Source of the DNA: Tropicimonas sp047971885
GTDB taxonomy: Bacteria > Pseudomonadota > Alphaproteobacteria > Rhodobacterales > Rhodobacteraceae
Assembly (NCBI RefSeq): GCF_047971885.1
Contig: NZ_JBKEAE010000063.1
Location: 37,242 to 101,241, forward strand
Direction of reading: 5' to 3'
DNA: 64,000 nucleotides
In this document: one piece after another, positions 25,633-34,752 of the stretch
How positions within the stretch are numbered: position 1 is the stretch's first letter
Layout: each line of letters opens with the position of its first letter
Program-made: the position numbers and the translations under genes
Notes under the pieces: generated by a model
What the model was told of the DNA's origin: nothing
Seen by the model: the letters and a program-made list of their open reading frames with translations, nothing else
The model's database searches: none

Positions 25633-26571
25633 ATGCATCGCTATCGATTCGTCCTTTACCGTCCGCTGCAACTTGTTCCGGTTCTTTTCGGCATTTCGGT
25701 CATCACATTCGTGCTGGTGCGCCTGATACCGGGCGATCCGGCGCGCATTCTGCTTGGTGCGCGGGCCACGCCCTCGGCCATTGCCAATATCCGCGCCCAG
25801 TACGGTCTGGATGAGCCGCTGTGGGTGCAGTATTTCTATTTCATCAGGAACCTCTTCGAAGGGGAGATGGGCCGCTCGACGCTCTACAAGATCGACGTGT
25901 TGCGCCTGATCGCCACGCGGATCGAACCCACGCTGGCGCTGGTCGTGACGGGTGTGCTGCTGGCGCTTGCGATCTCGGTTCCGTTCGCGGCGATTTCCGC
26001 CCGGCGTCAGGGCAGCCTTGCCGATCACGCCATACGCGCCATCTCGACCGCAGGGATCGGGTTTCCCTCCTTCTGGCTGGGCGCGATGCTGATCATGCTG
26101 TTCTCGGTCAGGCTGGGCTGGCTGCCGGTTTCCGGCTATGGCCAGACGCCGGGCGAAAAGCTGACCCATCTGATCCTGCCGGGGCTGACCATTGCATTGT
26201 CGCTGTCAGCGATCCTGACCCGATCGCTGCGGGCAGGCATGATCCAGGGTCTGCAATCGGATGTGGCGACGGCCGCACGCGCCAGGGGGATGAGCGAGAA
26301 TGTCGTTTTCTGGCGGCATGTCGTACCCAATGCGATGGTACCGACCGTCAATCTGCTGGCGGTGAACATTGGCTGGCTCATCGGCGGTACCGTGGTCGTG
26401 GAAAGCGTTTTCGCGGTGACGGGACTGGGCCAGCTCATGGTGCGCGGCATCTTCACTCGCGATTACATGGTCGTGCAGGGCGTGGCGCTGACTTTCGCTG
26501 TCGCCACCGTGCTGATCAATTTCCTCGCCGACATCATCACCGTTTCGCTGGATCCGAGGATCGAGTTGTGA
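25633..26571 (+). CDS. ABC transporter permease, DppB type
   Basis: The 312-aa protein has an N-terminal OppB TM segment, L-I-P-G-D-P-A-R, A-Q-Y-G-L-D-E-P-L, and the coupling loop A-A-R-A-R-G-M-S-E-N-V-V-F-W-R-H-V-V-P-N-A. First gene of a peptide-type importer next to the LuxR solo. Its stop overlaps the next GTG start. Confidence 0.92.
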   Translation: MHRYRFVLYRPLQLVPVLFGISVITFVLVRLIPGDPARILLGARATPSAIANIRAQYGLDEPLWVQYFYFIRNLFEGEMGRSTLYKIDVLRLIATRIEPTLALVVTGVLLALAISVPFAAISARRQGSLADHAIRAISTAGIGFPSFWLGAMLIMLFSVRLGWLPVSGYGQTPGEKLTHLILPGLTIALSLSAILTRSLRAGMIQGLQSDVATAARARGMSENVVFWRHVVPNAMVPTVNLLAVNIGWLIGGTVVVESVFAVTGLGQLMVRGIFTRDYMVVQGVALTFAVATVLINFLADIITVSLDPRIEL

Positions 26572-27419
26572 GCGCGGGCGCGCGCCGCGTCCCGGTCCTG
26601 CGCTGGAGCGGCCGGTTCGGCCGCCGCAGGATGCTGGGCATCGGGCTGGCGATCCTCGTCTCCTTCGTTCTCGTCGCCATGCTGGCGCCGCTGATAGCGC
26701 CCTTCGATCCGCTGCGGCACAACCCCGACATGCGGCTGATGCCTCCGTCGCTGGCGCATCCGTTCGGGACCGACAATTTCGGCCGCGACGTGCTGAGCCG
26801 GGTGATTTTCGGCGCGCGGGTCGATCTGCAGATCGCCGTGATCGGGGTTCTCTTTCCCTTCCTGATCGGCACGGCGATCGGCACGGTCGCGGGATATTTC
26901 GGTGGCTGGGTCGACACGATTTTCATGCGCGTCGTCGACGTGGTGCTGGCCTTCCCCTTTCTGGTGCTGATGCTGTCGATCCTGACCATCCTCGGGCCCG
27001 GCCTCGGCAGCTTTTACATCGCCATGGCCCTGGTCGGCTGGGTCAGCTATGCGCGGCTGGTACGTGCGCAGATCCTCGTTCTGAAGACGCAGGACTTTGC
27101 CGTCGCCGCCGCCAGCCTCGGTTTTTCGCGCATTCGGATCATGTTCGGCCATCTGCTGCCCAATGCGCTCGCCGGGTCGCTGGTATTTGTCATGTCGGAT
27201 GCGGTGCTGGTGCTGCTGAACGGGGCGGCGATCAGCTACCTCGGTCTGGGCGTTCAGCCGCCGACGGCCGAATGGGGGATCATGGTTGCCGAAGCACAGG
27301 GCTTCATCACCCGGGCGTGGTGGATCACGCTGTTCCCCGGCATCGCCATTGTGGTTCTGGCCTTCGGATTTTCACTGACAGGCGATGCGCTGGCCGAGCT
27401 TCTGGAGGTGCAGGAATGA
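26568..27419 (+). CDS. ABC transporter permease, DppC type
   Basis: GTG 26568 overlaps the dppB stop and gives 283 aa; longer extensions upstream are in the wrong frame for homology. Hallmarks are H-P-F-G-T-D-N-F-G-R-D-V-L-S-R, multiple TM segments, and A-A-A-S-L-G-F-S-R-I-R-I-M-F-G-H-L-L-P-N-A. Confidence 0.92.
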   Translation: MSAGARRVPVLRWSGRFGRRRMLGIGLAILVSFVLVAMLAPLIAPFDPLRHNPDMRLMPPSLAHPFGTDNFGRDVLSRVIFGARVDLQIAVIGVLFPFLIGTAIGTVAGYFGGWVDTIFMRVVDVVLAFPFLVLMLSILTILGPGLGSFYIAMALVGWVSYARLVRAQILVLKTQDFAVAAASLGFSRIRIMFGHLLPNALAGSLVFVMSDAVLVLLNGAAISYLGLGVQPPTAEWGIMVAEAQGFITRAWWITLFPGIAIVVLAFGFSLTGDALAELLEVQE

Positions 27420-29080
27420 CCTGGCAACTCAGCGTTGAAAACCTGTCGGTCAGCTATCGCGACGAGGGCGTGGAGCGCGCGCTTCTCAGGCAGGTCTCGG
27501 TCAACCTGCGCGGGGGGGAAATCCTCGGTCTCGTGGGCGAATCCGGCTCGGGCAAAAGCCTGCTGTGTCGGACGGTGATGGGGCTGCTGCCGTCGCGGAA
27601 GCTTCATGTAACCGGCGGGCGCATCCTGCTGGACGGGGTGGAACTGTCGGATCCGGCGGCCGTGCGGGCATTGCGCGGTCGCCGGATAGGCATGATATTC
27701 CAGAACCCTACCAGCCATCTCGATCCGGTAATGACCATCGGGCGACAGATCGCGGAGGGGTTGGCCAAACATCGCGGGCTGAGCCGTCGCGAGGTTCGCC
27801 GCGAAGGGGTGGCGCTGCTCGATCAGGTCGGCTTTCCCGATCCGGCCCGCGCCTGGTCGAGCTATGCCCATGCGTTTTCCGGTGGCATGCGGCAGCGCGC
27901 GATGATCGCCATCGCCCTGTCCTGCGACCCCGAAATCCTGATCGCGGACGAGCCGACGACCGCGCTGGATGTCACCATTCAGGCGCAGATCCTGCGGCTT
28001 CTGATGGACCTGCGCGACCGGCGCGGATTGTCGATCATCCTGGTGACCCATGATCTTGGTGTCGTCGCCCAGACCTGCGACCGAATCGCCGTGATGAAGG
28101 ATGGGGAAATCGTCGAGACCGGAGAGAAGCGTGGCCTGCTGTCAAAGCCCATGCACCCCTATACGCAGCAACTGATTGCCTCGCACCCGTCGCTTTCGAA
28201 AGCGGGTGAGCAGGTGCCGGTCCACAGCCATGACAAGCAGCCGTTGTTTCGGGTGACCGATCTGCGCGTCGCGTTCCGGACGGGCGGATTGCCGGGACGA
28301 CGCCGGGTGTTTCCGGCACTGAAGGATATTTCGCTCGATATCTGGCCCGGAGAGACGGTCGGCATCGTCGGCGAATCCGGTTCGGGCAAGAGCACGCTGG
28401 CGCGGACCATGCTTGGCCTCAACCCGATCACCCGCGGCGAGGTCTCGTTCGAGGGACAGAGCCTTGTCGGCGACCGATCCGCCGCTCTGGCGGCTCTCAG
28501 GCGCGATGCGGCAATGGTGTTTCAGGATCCGTTCAACTCCCTCAACCCGCGCATGACCATCGGCAGGACACTGGCCGAGGTGCTGAGAACACAGGGAGAA
28601 ACACCCCGCGCCCGCATTCCCGAGCGTATCGTCGAACTGCTGGAAATGGTCGGTCTGGACCATACCTTCGCGGCGCGTCGCCCCCGCAGCCTGTCCGGCG
28701 GTCAGTGTCAGCGCGCCGGCATCGCCCGCGCCCTTGCCGTCAATCCGCGGGTGATACTGGCCGATGAATGCGTGGCCGCGCTGGATGTCACCATTCAGGC
28801 CCAGATTGTGGCGCTGTTTCGCAAGCTGACCGAGGAGCGCGGGCTGACGCTGATCTTCATCGCCCATGATCTCGCCATAGTACGCAACCTGTGCGAGCGG
28901 GTTGTGGTCATGCATCATGGCGAGATCGTTGAAGACGGCCCATCGGCGCGCGTCTTTGATCGCCCCCGATGCGATTACACCGCTGCCCTTATCGCCGCCA
29001 TCCCCGACATCGACCCCAACCGCCCCATCAACGGCGGAGCAAGACCAACACAGGAACCGCAACAGGAGTATGCAATATGA
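27416..29080 (+). CDS. Double ABC ATPase (DppD-DppF fusion)
   Basis: ATG 27416 overlaps the dppC stop, giving 554 aa. Two ATPase domains: Walker A G-E-S-G-S-G-K-S-L with F-S-G-G-M-R-Q-R-A, then G-E-S-G-S-G-K-S-T with L-S-G-G-Q-C-Q-R-A; D-E-P and D-E-C Walker B regions. Powers the peptide-type importer of the LuxR locus. Its stop overlaps the next ATG. Confidence 0.92.
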   Translation: MTWQLSVENLSVSYRDEGVERALLRQVSVNLRGGEILGLVGESGSGKSLLCRTVMGLLPSRKLHVTGGRILLDGVELSDPAAVRALRGRRIGMIFQNPTSHLDPVMTIGRQIAEGLAKHRGLSRREVRREGVALLDQVGFPDPARAWSSYAHAFSGGMRQRAMIAIALSCDPEILIADEPTTALDVTIQAQILRLLMDLRDRRGLSIILVTHDLGVVAQTCDRIAVMKDGEIVETGEKRGLLSKPMHPYTQQLIASHPSLSKAGEQVPVHSHDKQPLFRVTDLRVAFRTGGLPGRRRVFPALKDISLDIWPGETVGIVGESGSGKSTLARTMLGLNPITRGEVSFEGQSLVGDRSAALAALRRDAAMVFQDPFNSLNPRMTIGRTLAEVLRTQGETPRARIPERIVELLEMVGLDHTFAARRPRSLSGGQCQRAGIARALAVNPRVILADECVAALDVTIQAQIVALFRKLTEERGLTLIFIAHDLAIVRNLCERVVVMHHGEIVEDGPSARVFDRPRCDYTAALIAAIPDIDPNRPINGGARPTQEPQQEYAI

Positions 29081-30591
29081 TCCGGAAGTTCACCAAACTC
29101 ACCCTTGCCGGCCTGACACTCTCGACCGCAATCGTCTCGGTTGCGGAGGCTGCTGGCATCCTGACCATCGGGCGGCGCGAGGATTCATCGACCTTCGATC
29201 CGATCGCCTCGGCGCAGAATATCGATTTCTGGGTGTTTTCGAATGTCTTCGACGTGCTGGTGCGTGTCGATAACGAAGGCAGGAAACTTGTCCCCGGTCT
29301 TGCCGAAAGCTGGGAACAGTCTGAGGACGGACTGACCTATACCTTCCATCTGCGCGAGGCGAGATTCTCGGACGGTTCGCCCGTGACCTCGGAGGATGTC
29401 GCCTATTCGCTGACCCGTATCCGCGACAGCGAATTGTCGCTGTGGTCCGACAGCTACAAGATCATCGCCGATATTCAGACCCCGGACCTGCAAACTGCTG
29501 TCGTCACGCTGTCCGGACCTTCGGCTCCGTTTCTGTCGACCATGGCCATGCCCGGTGCTTCGATCGTGTCGAAGGCCGCCATGACCACCATGGGCGAGGA
29601 AGCATTTGCCGAAAAACCTGTCGGCTCGGGCGCGTTCATGGTCGACGAATGGCGCCGCGGCGACCGGGTGATCCTTGCCAAAAACCCGGAATACTGGGAC
29701 GCGGCGAATGTCAGCCTCGACGGCGTGGTCTGGATCTCGATCCCCGACGATAACACCCGCATGCTGGCCGTACAGGCCGGCGAGCTGGATGCGGCGATCT
29801 ATGTTCCGTTTTCGCGCGTTTCGGAACTGCAGAACGATGCCAGCCTGAATGTGGTCATCAACCCGTCGACCCGCGAGGATCACCTGCTGCTCAATCAGGA
29901 ACACGAGCCGCTGAACAATCCCGCCGTCCGTAAAGCCATCGACTTTGCCATCGACAAGCAGGCCATTGTCGACACGGTTACCTTCGGTCAGGGCGAAGTG
30001 GCAAACTCCTATGTCCCGCGCGGTGCGCTCTATCATCTGGAGGACAACGGCGCGCGCGAATACGACCCCGGGCAGGCAAGGGCGCTGCTGGCCGAGGCGG
30101 GTGTCGAAGACATCACGCTGGACTACGTGGTCAATGCCGGAAACGAGGTTGACGAGCAGATTGCGGTGCTGCTTCAACAGCAGCTTGGCGAAGTCGGGAT
30201 TGGCGTCGATCTGCAGAAGGTCGATGCGAGCCAGAGCTGGGACATGCTGGTCAACGGCGAATACGATATCTCGGTCATGTACTGGACCAACGACATTCTC
30301 GACCCCGATCAGAAAACCACCTTCGTTCTGGGACATGATGTCAACATGAACTACATGACCCGTTACCAGAACGAGCAGGTCAGGCAACTGGTCGCGGATG
30401 CCAGACTCGAGAGCGACGATGCCGGACGCGCCGGGATGTATGCCGAGATCCAGCGTCTGGCCAAGGCCGACGTTCACTGGATCGACCTCTATTACAGCCC
30501 CTACATCAGCGTCACCGGCAGGAATGTGGAGAATTTCGGGCAAAATCCGCTCGGTCGTTTCTATCTGGAGGAAACCGTCAAGAACGACTGA
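29077..30591 (+). CDS. ABC transporter substrate-binding protein, family 5 (peptide/signal receptor)
   Basis: ATG 29077 overlaps the ATPase stop, giving 504 aa. Sec signal (hydrophobic L-A-G-L-T-L-S-T-A-I-V-S-V-A-E-A-A, cleavage about residue 25), then SBP_bac_5 features (R-F-S-D-G-S-P-V-T-S-E-D-V-A-Y-S-L-T, P-V-G-S-G-A-F). In PipR-type loci this transporter is needed to import the plant-derived ethanolamine-type inducer. The D-aminopeptidase downstream suggests peptides containing D-residues as another cargo. Confidence 0.9.
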   Translation: MIRKFTKLTLAGLTLSTAIVSVAEAAGILTIGRREDSSTFDPIASAQNIDFWVFSNVFDVLVRVDNEGRKLVPGLAESWEQSEDGLTYTFHLREARFSDGSPVTSEDVAYSLTRIRDSELSLWSDSYKIIADIQTPDLQTAVVTLSGPSAPFLSTMAMPGASIVSKAAMTTMGEEAFAEKPVGSGAFMVDEWRRGDRVILAKNPEYWDAANVSLDGVVWISIPDDNTRMLAVQAGELDAAIYVPFSRVSELQNDASLNVVINPSTREDHLLLNQEHEPLNNPAVRKAIDFAIDKQAIVDTVTFGQGEVANSYVPRGALYHLEDNGAREYDPGQARALLAEAGVEDITLDYVVNAGNEVDEQIAVLLQQQLGEVGIGVDLQKVDASQSWDMLVNGEYDISVMYWTNDILDPDQKTTFVLGHDVNMNYMTRYQNEQVRQLVADARLESDDAGRAGMYAEIQRLAKADVHWIDLYYSPYISVTGRNVENFGQNPLGRFYLEETVKND

Positions 30592-30600
30592 GGATAGTCA

Positions 30601-30630
30601 GGCGGCCCTTGCCAATCACGGGCCGTCTTT
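30601..30630 (+). terminator. Candidate weak intrinsic terminator after the substrate-binding protein gene
   Basis: GGCGGCCC (30601-30608) pairs with GGGCCGTC (30620-30627; one G-U pair) and is followed by TTT. The T-run is short, so it may only attenuate transcription into the D-aminopeptidase gene, matching the usual high abundance of binding protein. Confidence 0.4.
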
Positions 30631-30697
30631 CGTTCACGCACGGATAAGACCGCACGCCGCGGCAGACCATGACGCCGGCGAGGATCGGAGAGGGATA

Positions 30698-32275
30698 ATG
30701 AGCGATATTCAACTCGATGCGCTGACCGAAGCGCTCGATGTGCTGCCCAAACGCTGTTCGGGACCCGGCGGCGTGGCCGGCGTGGTCAAGGATGGACGGA
30801 TCGTCGGCGCGCGGGCGTGGGGCTATGCAAATCTGGATACCGGGCAGGCGATGACGGCGGCCACGCGCCTGCCGATCTGTTCGATTTCGAAGCAGTTCAC
30901 CTGCATGGCGCTGCTGGGCGCGCTTGGTGATCCGGCGCGGTTTGACGGCCGTGTCGCAGAATTCCTTCCCGATTACCGCGATAGTTTGCCGACGATGCGC
31001 AATCTCTGCGACATGCAGTCGGGGCTGCGCGACTACTGGGCGCTGACCATTCTTCAGGGGGCGCTGGCCGAGCAGGAATTCCGCCGCGACGATGCGCTTC
31101 CGCTGATCGCGCGCATGAAGACCGCGCATTTCGCACCGGGCACTCAGTATTCCTACAGCAACTGCAATTTCCGCATCGTGTCCGAGATCATCGAATCCGA
31201 AACCTGCCGCAAGCTGGACGATCTCTACCGCGAACATGTCTGGCAGCCGGCTGGAATGAAGACGGCGGTTCTGACCTCCGACACAAGACACCCCGAGGAC
31301 GGGCTTGTCGCCTACGAAGGTAACGATACGACGGGTTATTTCCCTGCCGAGAACGCCATTTTCTGGATCGGCGATGCAGGGATTTCGGCCTCGCTGAACG
31401 ACATGCTGGCCTATGAATGCTGGATCGACGCTACCCGGGACGACGAAAGCAGCCTCTATCGCCGGATTTCCGTACCGCCCGGCTTTGCAGACGGCAGGCC
31501 CGCCGCCTATGGCTACGGGCTGGCACGCGAACGGATCGCGGATTTCGAGTTCACCGGCCACGGCGGCGCGCTGCGCGGGATCCGTGCGCAGCGGTTGCAT
31601 TCCCGCGAGGCGAGGCTGTCCGCCGTGGTGATCTGCAATCATGAACCCGATGTGCATGGCGCGGCTGCCGGTCTGATCCATGCGGCGCTCGGCGCCTCCG
31701 GGCCGCAGCCGGATACTGTTCCCGCTGTCTGGGATGGGCAGTTTCTCGCGCCGAACGGGTTGCGTGTGTGTATTGCCAGCGGCCGTCGCGGCGCAACTCT
31801 GTCCTACGCGACGGATCCTGACAATCTGGTGCTGGCGAAGGATGGCGCGCTTGCATCTGCCAGCGGTGTGCGGGTGACGCGGGGGGACGAAGCGGTGACG
31901 ATGGAACGGCCGGGCGACAACCTTACCGTCCGGCTCGCCCCGCTGGAGGTTCGGGACACTGCCGATGGAGCCGAAATCGCCGGGCGCTATCGTTCGGAGG
32001 AGCTTGAGGCGGAGATGGAAATCTCCTGGCAGGATGGCGGCGCCTATGCCCGCTTCACGGGGCTTCTCGGGACCGGACGTTTTGAACGGATGGCGCCCGT
32101 CGGTCCGGACGTCTGGACCCTCGTCACGCGGCGCTCGATGGATGCGCCGCCTCCCGGCGACTGGACGCTGATCGTCGAACGCGACAGTGCGGGGCAGGTG
32201 ACGGGGTTCAGCCTCGGTTGCTGGCTTGCGCGGCAGATCCCCTATCGTCGCGTTCGGCCGCTCGATCGCCGATGA
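30698..32275 (+). CDS. dap: D-aminopeptidase (beta-lactamase-fold serine peptidase, DAP type)
   Basis: ATG 30698 (SD GGAGAGGG) gives 525 aa, the length of Ochrobactrum anthropi DAP. Catalytic motifs fall at near-identical positions: Ser62-x-x-Lys65 (S-I-S-K), Tyr153-S-N155, and His288 in H-G-G-A-L-R-G. Residues about 340-525 form two beta-rich domains like DAP domains B and C. The enzyme removes N-terminal D-residues from peptides and amides in the cytoplasm or periplasm; no signal peptide is visible. It closes the LuxR/peptide-transport locus and should process imported peptides. Confidence 0.87.
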   Translation: MSDIQLDALTEALDVLPKRCSGPGGVAGVVKDGRIVGARAWGYANLDTGQAMTAATRLPICSISKQFTCMALLGALGDPARFDGRVAEFLPDYRDSLPTMRNLCDMQSGLRDYWALTILQGALAEQEFRRDDALPLIARMKTAHFAPGTQYSYSNCNFRIVSEIIESETCRKLDDLYREHVWQPAGMKTAVLTSDTRHPEDGLVAYEGNDTTGYFPAENAIFWIGDAGISASLNDMLAYECWIDATRDDESSLYRRISVPPGFADGRPAAYGYGLARERIADFEFTGHGGALRGIRAQRLHSREARLSAVVICNHEPDVHGAAAGLIHAALGASGPQPDTVPAVWDGQFLAPNGLRVCIASGRRGATLSYATDPDNLVLAKDGALASASGVRVTRGDEAVTMERPGDNLTVRLAPLEVRDTADGAEIAGRYRSEELEAEMEISWQDGGAYARFTGLLGTGRFERMAPVGPDVWTLVTRRSMDAPPPGDWTLIVERDSAGQVTGFSLGCWLARQIPYRRVRPLDRR

Positions 32276-32363
32276 ACCGACCGGGCCGGCCGTCCCTTCC
32301 GCGGCATTCGCGCACCAGGGTTGTGCCAGGCCATCCGAACCATCTCATCCCGGGACCAGACAG

Positions 32364-33407
32364 CTAGATTGCGGGGATGTTCTCGCGGAAGATCACCTGA
32401 AGGCGGGGCGGGTAGTCGGGCTCGGATTTGCCGTTGACGGCGGAAACCAGCAGCCTGATCGCCTCGCGGGCCTGCACCTTGGGGTTCTGTTCGATCACCG
32501 CGTCGATCGTCCGGTCCAGCAGCATGATCCGCGTCGCATCGGTCAGGTCGTGCCCGATGAAGACGATCCTGCGCTCGAGCCGACGTTCGCGCAGGGCCCG
32601 GGCGATTCCCTGGTTGCCGGCGCCGATGCTGTAGATCGCCGAGATCTCTCCGGCGTCCAGCATGCGCAGGGTGGCGCGATAGGCCAGTTCGCGGTCGTCG
32701 CTGACCTCGTAATGGCCTGCGATGGTGATGCGGCGGAATTCCTCGGCGAGGATGGAGCGGAAGCCCATCTCGCGCTCCTCGTGGCCGCGATAGGCCAGTG
32801 ACCCCATGAAGAGCGCCACCCTGTGCTCGCCGTCGCCGGCCGGCAGGAAGCGCCCCAGAAGCAGCCCGGCGAGCCGGCCGGCGGCGCGATTGTCGATGCC
32901 GACATACCCCACCTTCTTCACGGTGTGGATATCCGACACCATGGTGCAGGTCTTTACCCCGCTGTTGGCGAGCGTGTTGATCGCCTCGCGCACCTCGGGG
33001 TGATCGGGCGCCACCAGCCCGGCAGCGTCGGCCGTGCCGCGCAGGCTCAGAACCTCGTCGGCGAGCCGGGCCGGTTCGAAGCTTTCGATCTGGTGGATCG
33101 AGACGTCGCAATCCCCGCGCGCCTGCGATTCCTCGATCAGATGGCGCCGCAGCGTGTGCAGGAAGGTGTTGGTTCCGACCGGCAGGACAAAGGCGAGCCG
33201 GACGCGCGGCGGGGTCTCTTGCGCGGCCGGGCCGAAATAGCCGAGCCGCGCCGCCACCTGCAGGACGATGTCACGCGTACGGGGTCGCACGCCGTCGCGG
33301 TTGTTGAGGGCCCTGTCCACCGTCGCGGGAGACACGCCGGCCTCGCGCGCGATCCGGGCCACGGTCGTGCGCACGGCACCCTCCCGATCCTGTTCCGGAT
33401 GAGTCAA
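32364..33407 (-). CDS. LacI-family transcriptional regulator
   Basis: The 347-aa protein has HTH T-V-A-R-I-A-R-E-A-G-V-S-P-A-T-V-D-R-A-L-N and a sugar-binding-type effector domain (from V-R-L-A-F-V-L-P-V-G-T-N). Divergent from the 12-gene sugar operon beginning at 33653, which it presumably represses. It resembles the LacI regulator at 22484 in its V-D-R HTH variant and effector-domain start. The start could also be an internal codon near residue 12. Confidence 0.88.
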   Translation of the reverse strand: MTHPEQDREGAVRTTVARIAREAGVSPATVDRALNNRDGVRPRTRDIVLQVAARLGYFGPAAQETPPRVRLAFVLPVGTNTFLHTLRRHLIEESQARGDCDVSIHQIESFEPARLADEVLSLRGTADAAGLVAPDHPEVREAINTLANSGVKTCTMVSDIHTVKKVGYVGIDNRAAGRLAGLLLGRFLPAGDGEHRVALFMGSLAYRGHEEREMGFRSILAEEFRRITIAGHYEVSDDRELAYRATLRMLDAGEISAIYSIGAGNQGIARALRERRLERRIVFIGHDLTDATRIMLLDRTIDAVIEQNPKVQAREAIRLLVSAVNGKSEPDYPPRLQVIFRENIPAI

Positions 33408-33435
33408 TCAGATCACGTCGTAAACTACATCTATA

Positions 33436-33449
33436 GCAATCATTATTGC
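33436..33449. promoter_or_regulatory. Operator-like dyad upstream of the lacI gene
   Basis: GCAATCATTATTGC is an inverted repeat with 5-bp arms (GCAAT/ATTGC) and a 4-bp centre, in an AT-rich patch 29 bp upstream of the LacI start and about 200 bp from the divergent sugar operon. A LacI-type operator is the simplest reading. Confidence 0.4.
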
Positions 33450-33652
33450 AATATCTGTCTGATATTCGGCTGCAAGCAGCCGAGTATTGCAGATTGATGA
33501 GGTAAAATGATTTGAAATGAGGTTTGTCCCCGTGCGGCGAATCCCCAATCATTGCCCTGACGCGACCGGCCGGGCCGATGCCCGGATGGTGCGGCTCACC
33601 GAGCGCCGTGCCCACCCCATGGCAGTGCGGCGGGCGGAAACGGGAGGGGGAA

Positions 33653-34738
33653 ATGACGGATTTCGTGGCACGACCGGACCCGGAGGTCCGGTGCAGGACG
33701 CACAGGATCGGCTGTATCGGCGCCGGCATGATCATGGCCGAATGCCATCTGGCGGCCTATGATCTGGCGAAATTCCCGGTTGTCGCCATCGCGTCGCGCA
33801 CCCCGGCCCATGCGCGGCAGGTGGCGGAGCGCTGGGGCATCGGACGGGTGCATGACACGCCCGAAGAGCTGATCGCCGATCCCGAGGTCGAGATCGTCGA
33901 TATCGCCTATCCGCCCGACCGCCAGCCCGACCTGATCCGCAAGGCGCTGGCCGCGCCCAATATCCGGGCCATCCTGGCGCAGAAGCCGCTGGCGCTTTCG
34001 CTGGAGGAGGCGCGGGCATTGCGCGACGCGGCGAAGGCAGCGGGAAAGCTGCTGAGCGTCAACCAGAACATGCGCTACGACCAGTCGATACGGGTTCTCG
34101 GGCAACTGCTCGACGCCGGCGTTCTGGGCGATCCGGTCTTTGCCCAGATCGACATGCACGCCATTCCGCACTGGCAGGGGTTTCTGGAGGGCTACGACCG
34201 GCTGACGCTTTCCAACATGAGCGTTCACCATCTGGATGCGCTGCGTTTCCTGTTCGGCGAGCCCGAGGAGGTAACCAGCCTGACCCGCACCGATCCGCGA
34301 ACCCGCTTCGCGCACCGGGACGGGATCGTCAGCACGATCCTGCGCTTTCCCTCGGGCCTCATGGCGCTGAGCCTCGAGGACGTATGGTCCGGCCCGCGCG
34401 AGGAGGGGTACCCCGACGATCAGCATATCGCCTGGCGGGTCGAGGGCACCCGTGGCGTGGCCCGGGGAACCATCGGCTGGCCCACCGGCGCGGCCTCGAC
34501 GCTGGAATATGCCGCCGCCGGGGCGACCGGTGGTGCCTGGATCCGCCCGGAATGGGAGACGATGTGGTTCCCGCACGCCTTCATCGGCGTGATGGAGCAG
34601 CTTCAATACGCGCTGGAGACCGGTACCCGGCCGGCGCTCGACGTGGCCGACAACGTGCGCACCATGGCGCTGGTCGAGGCCGCATACCGATCCATCGACG
34701 AGGGCCGCACGGTGCGGCTCGACCTGAGCGACGACTGA
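33653..34738 (+). CDS. Gfo/Idh/MocA-family NAD(P)-dependent sugar oxidoreductase
   Basis: ATG 33653 (SD GGGAGGGGG) gives 361 aa; an open extension upstream lacks homology. Rossmann loop G-C-I-G-A-G-M-I-M-A near residue 22, the family motif A-Q-K-P-L-A-L (usually E-K-P) about 112, and a C-terminal alpha/beta substrate domain with M-S-V-H-H-L-D-A. Family members oxidise sugars or cyclitols at ring positions. First gene of the sugar operon. Confidence 0.85.
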   Translation: MTDFVARPDPEVRCRTHRIGCIGAGMIMAECHLAAYDLAKFPVVAIASRTPAHARQVAERWGIGRVHDTPEELIADPEVEIVDIAYPPDRQPDLIRKALAAPNIRAILAQKPLALSLEEARALRDAAKAAGKLLSVNQNMRYDQSIRVLGQLLDAGVLGDPVFAQIDMHAIPHWQGFLEGYDRLTLSNMSVHHLDALRFLFGEPEEVTSLTRTDPRTRFAHRDGIVSTILRFPSGLMALSLEDVWSGPREEGYPDDQHIAWRVEGTRGVARGTIGWPTGAASTLEYAAAGATGGAWIRPEWETMWFPHAFIGVMEQLQYALETGTRPALDVADNVRTMALVEAAYRSIDEGRTVRLDLSDD

Positions 34739-34752
34739 GGGAGGACATCGCC

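Noticed and set aside
25821..26567. Upstream extension of the dppC-like frame
   Set aside because: It lies within dppB in another frame and gives Arg/Gly-rich nonsense; homology starts at GTG 26568.
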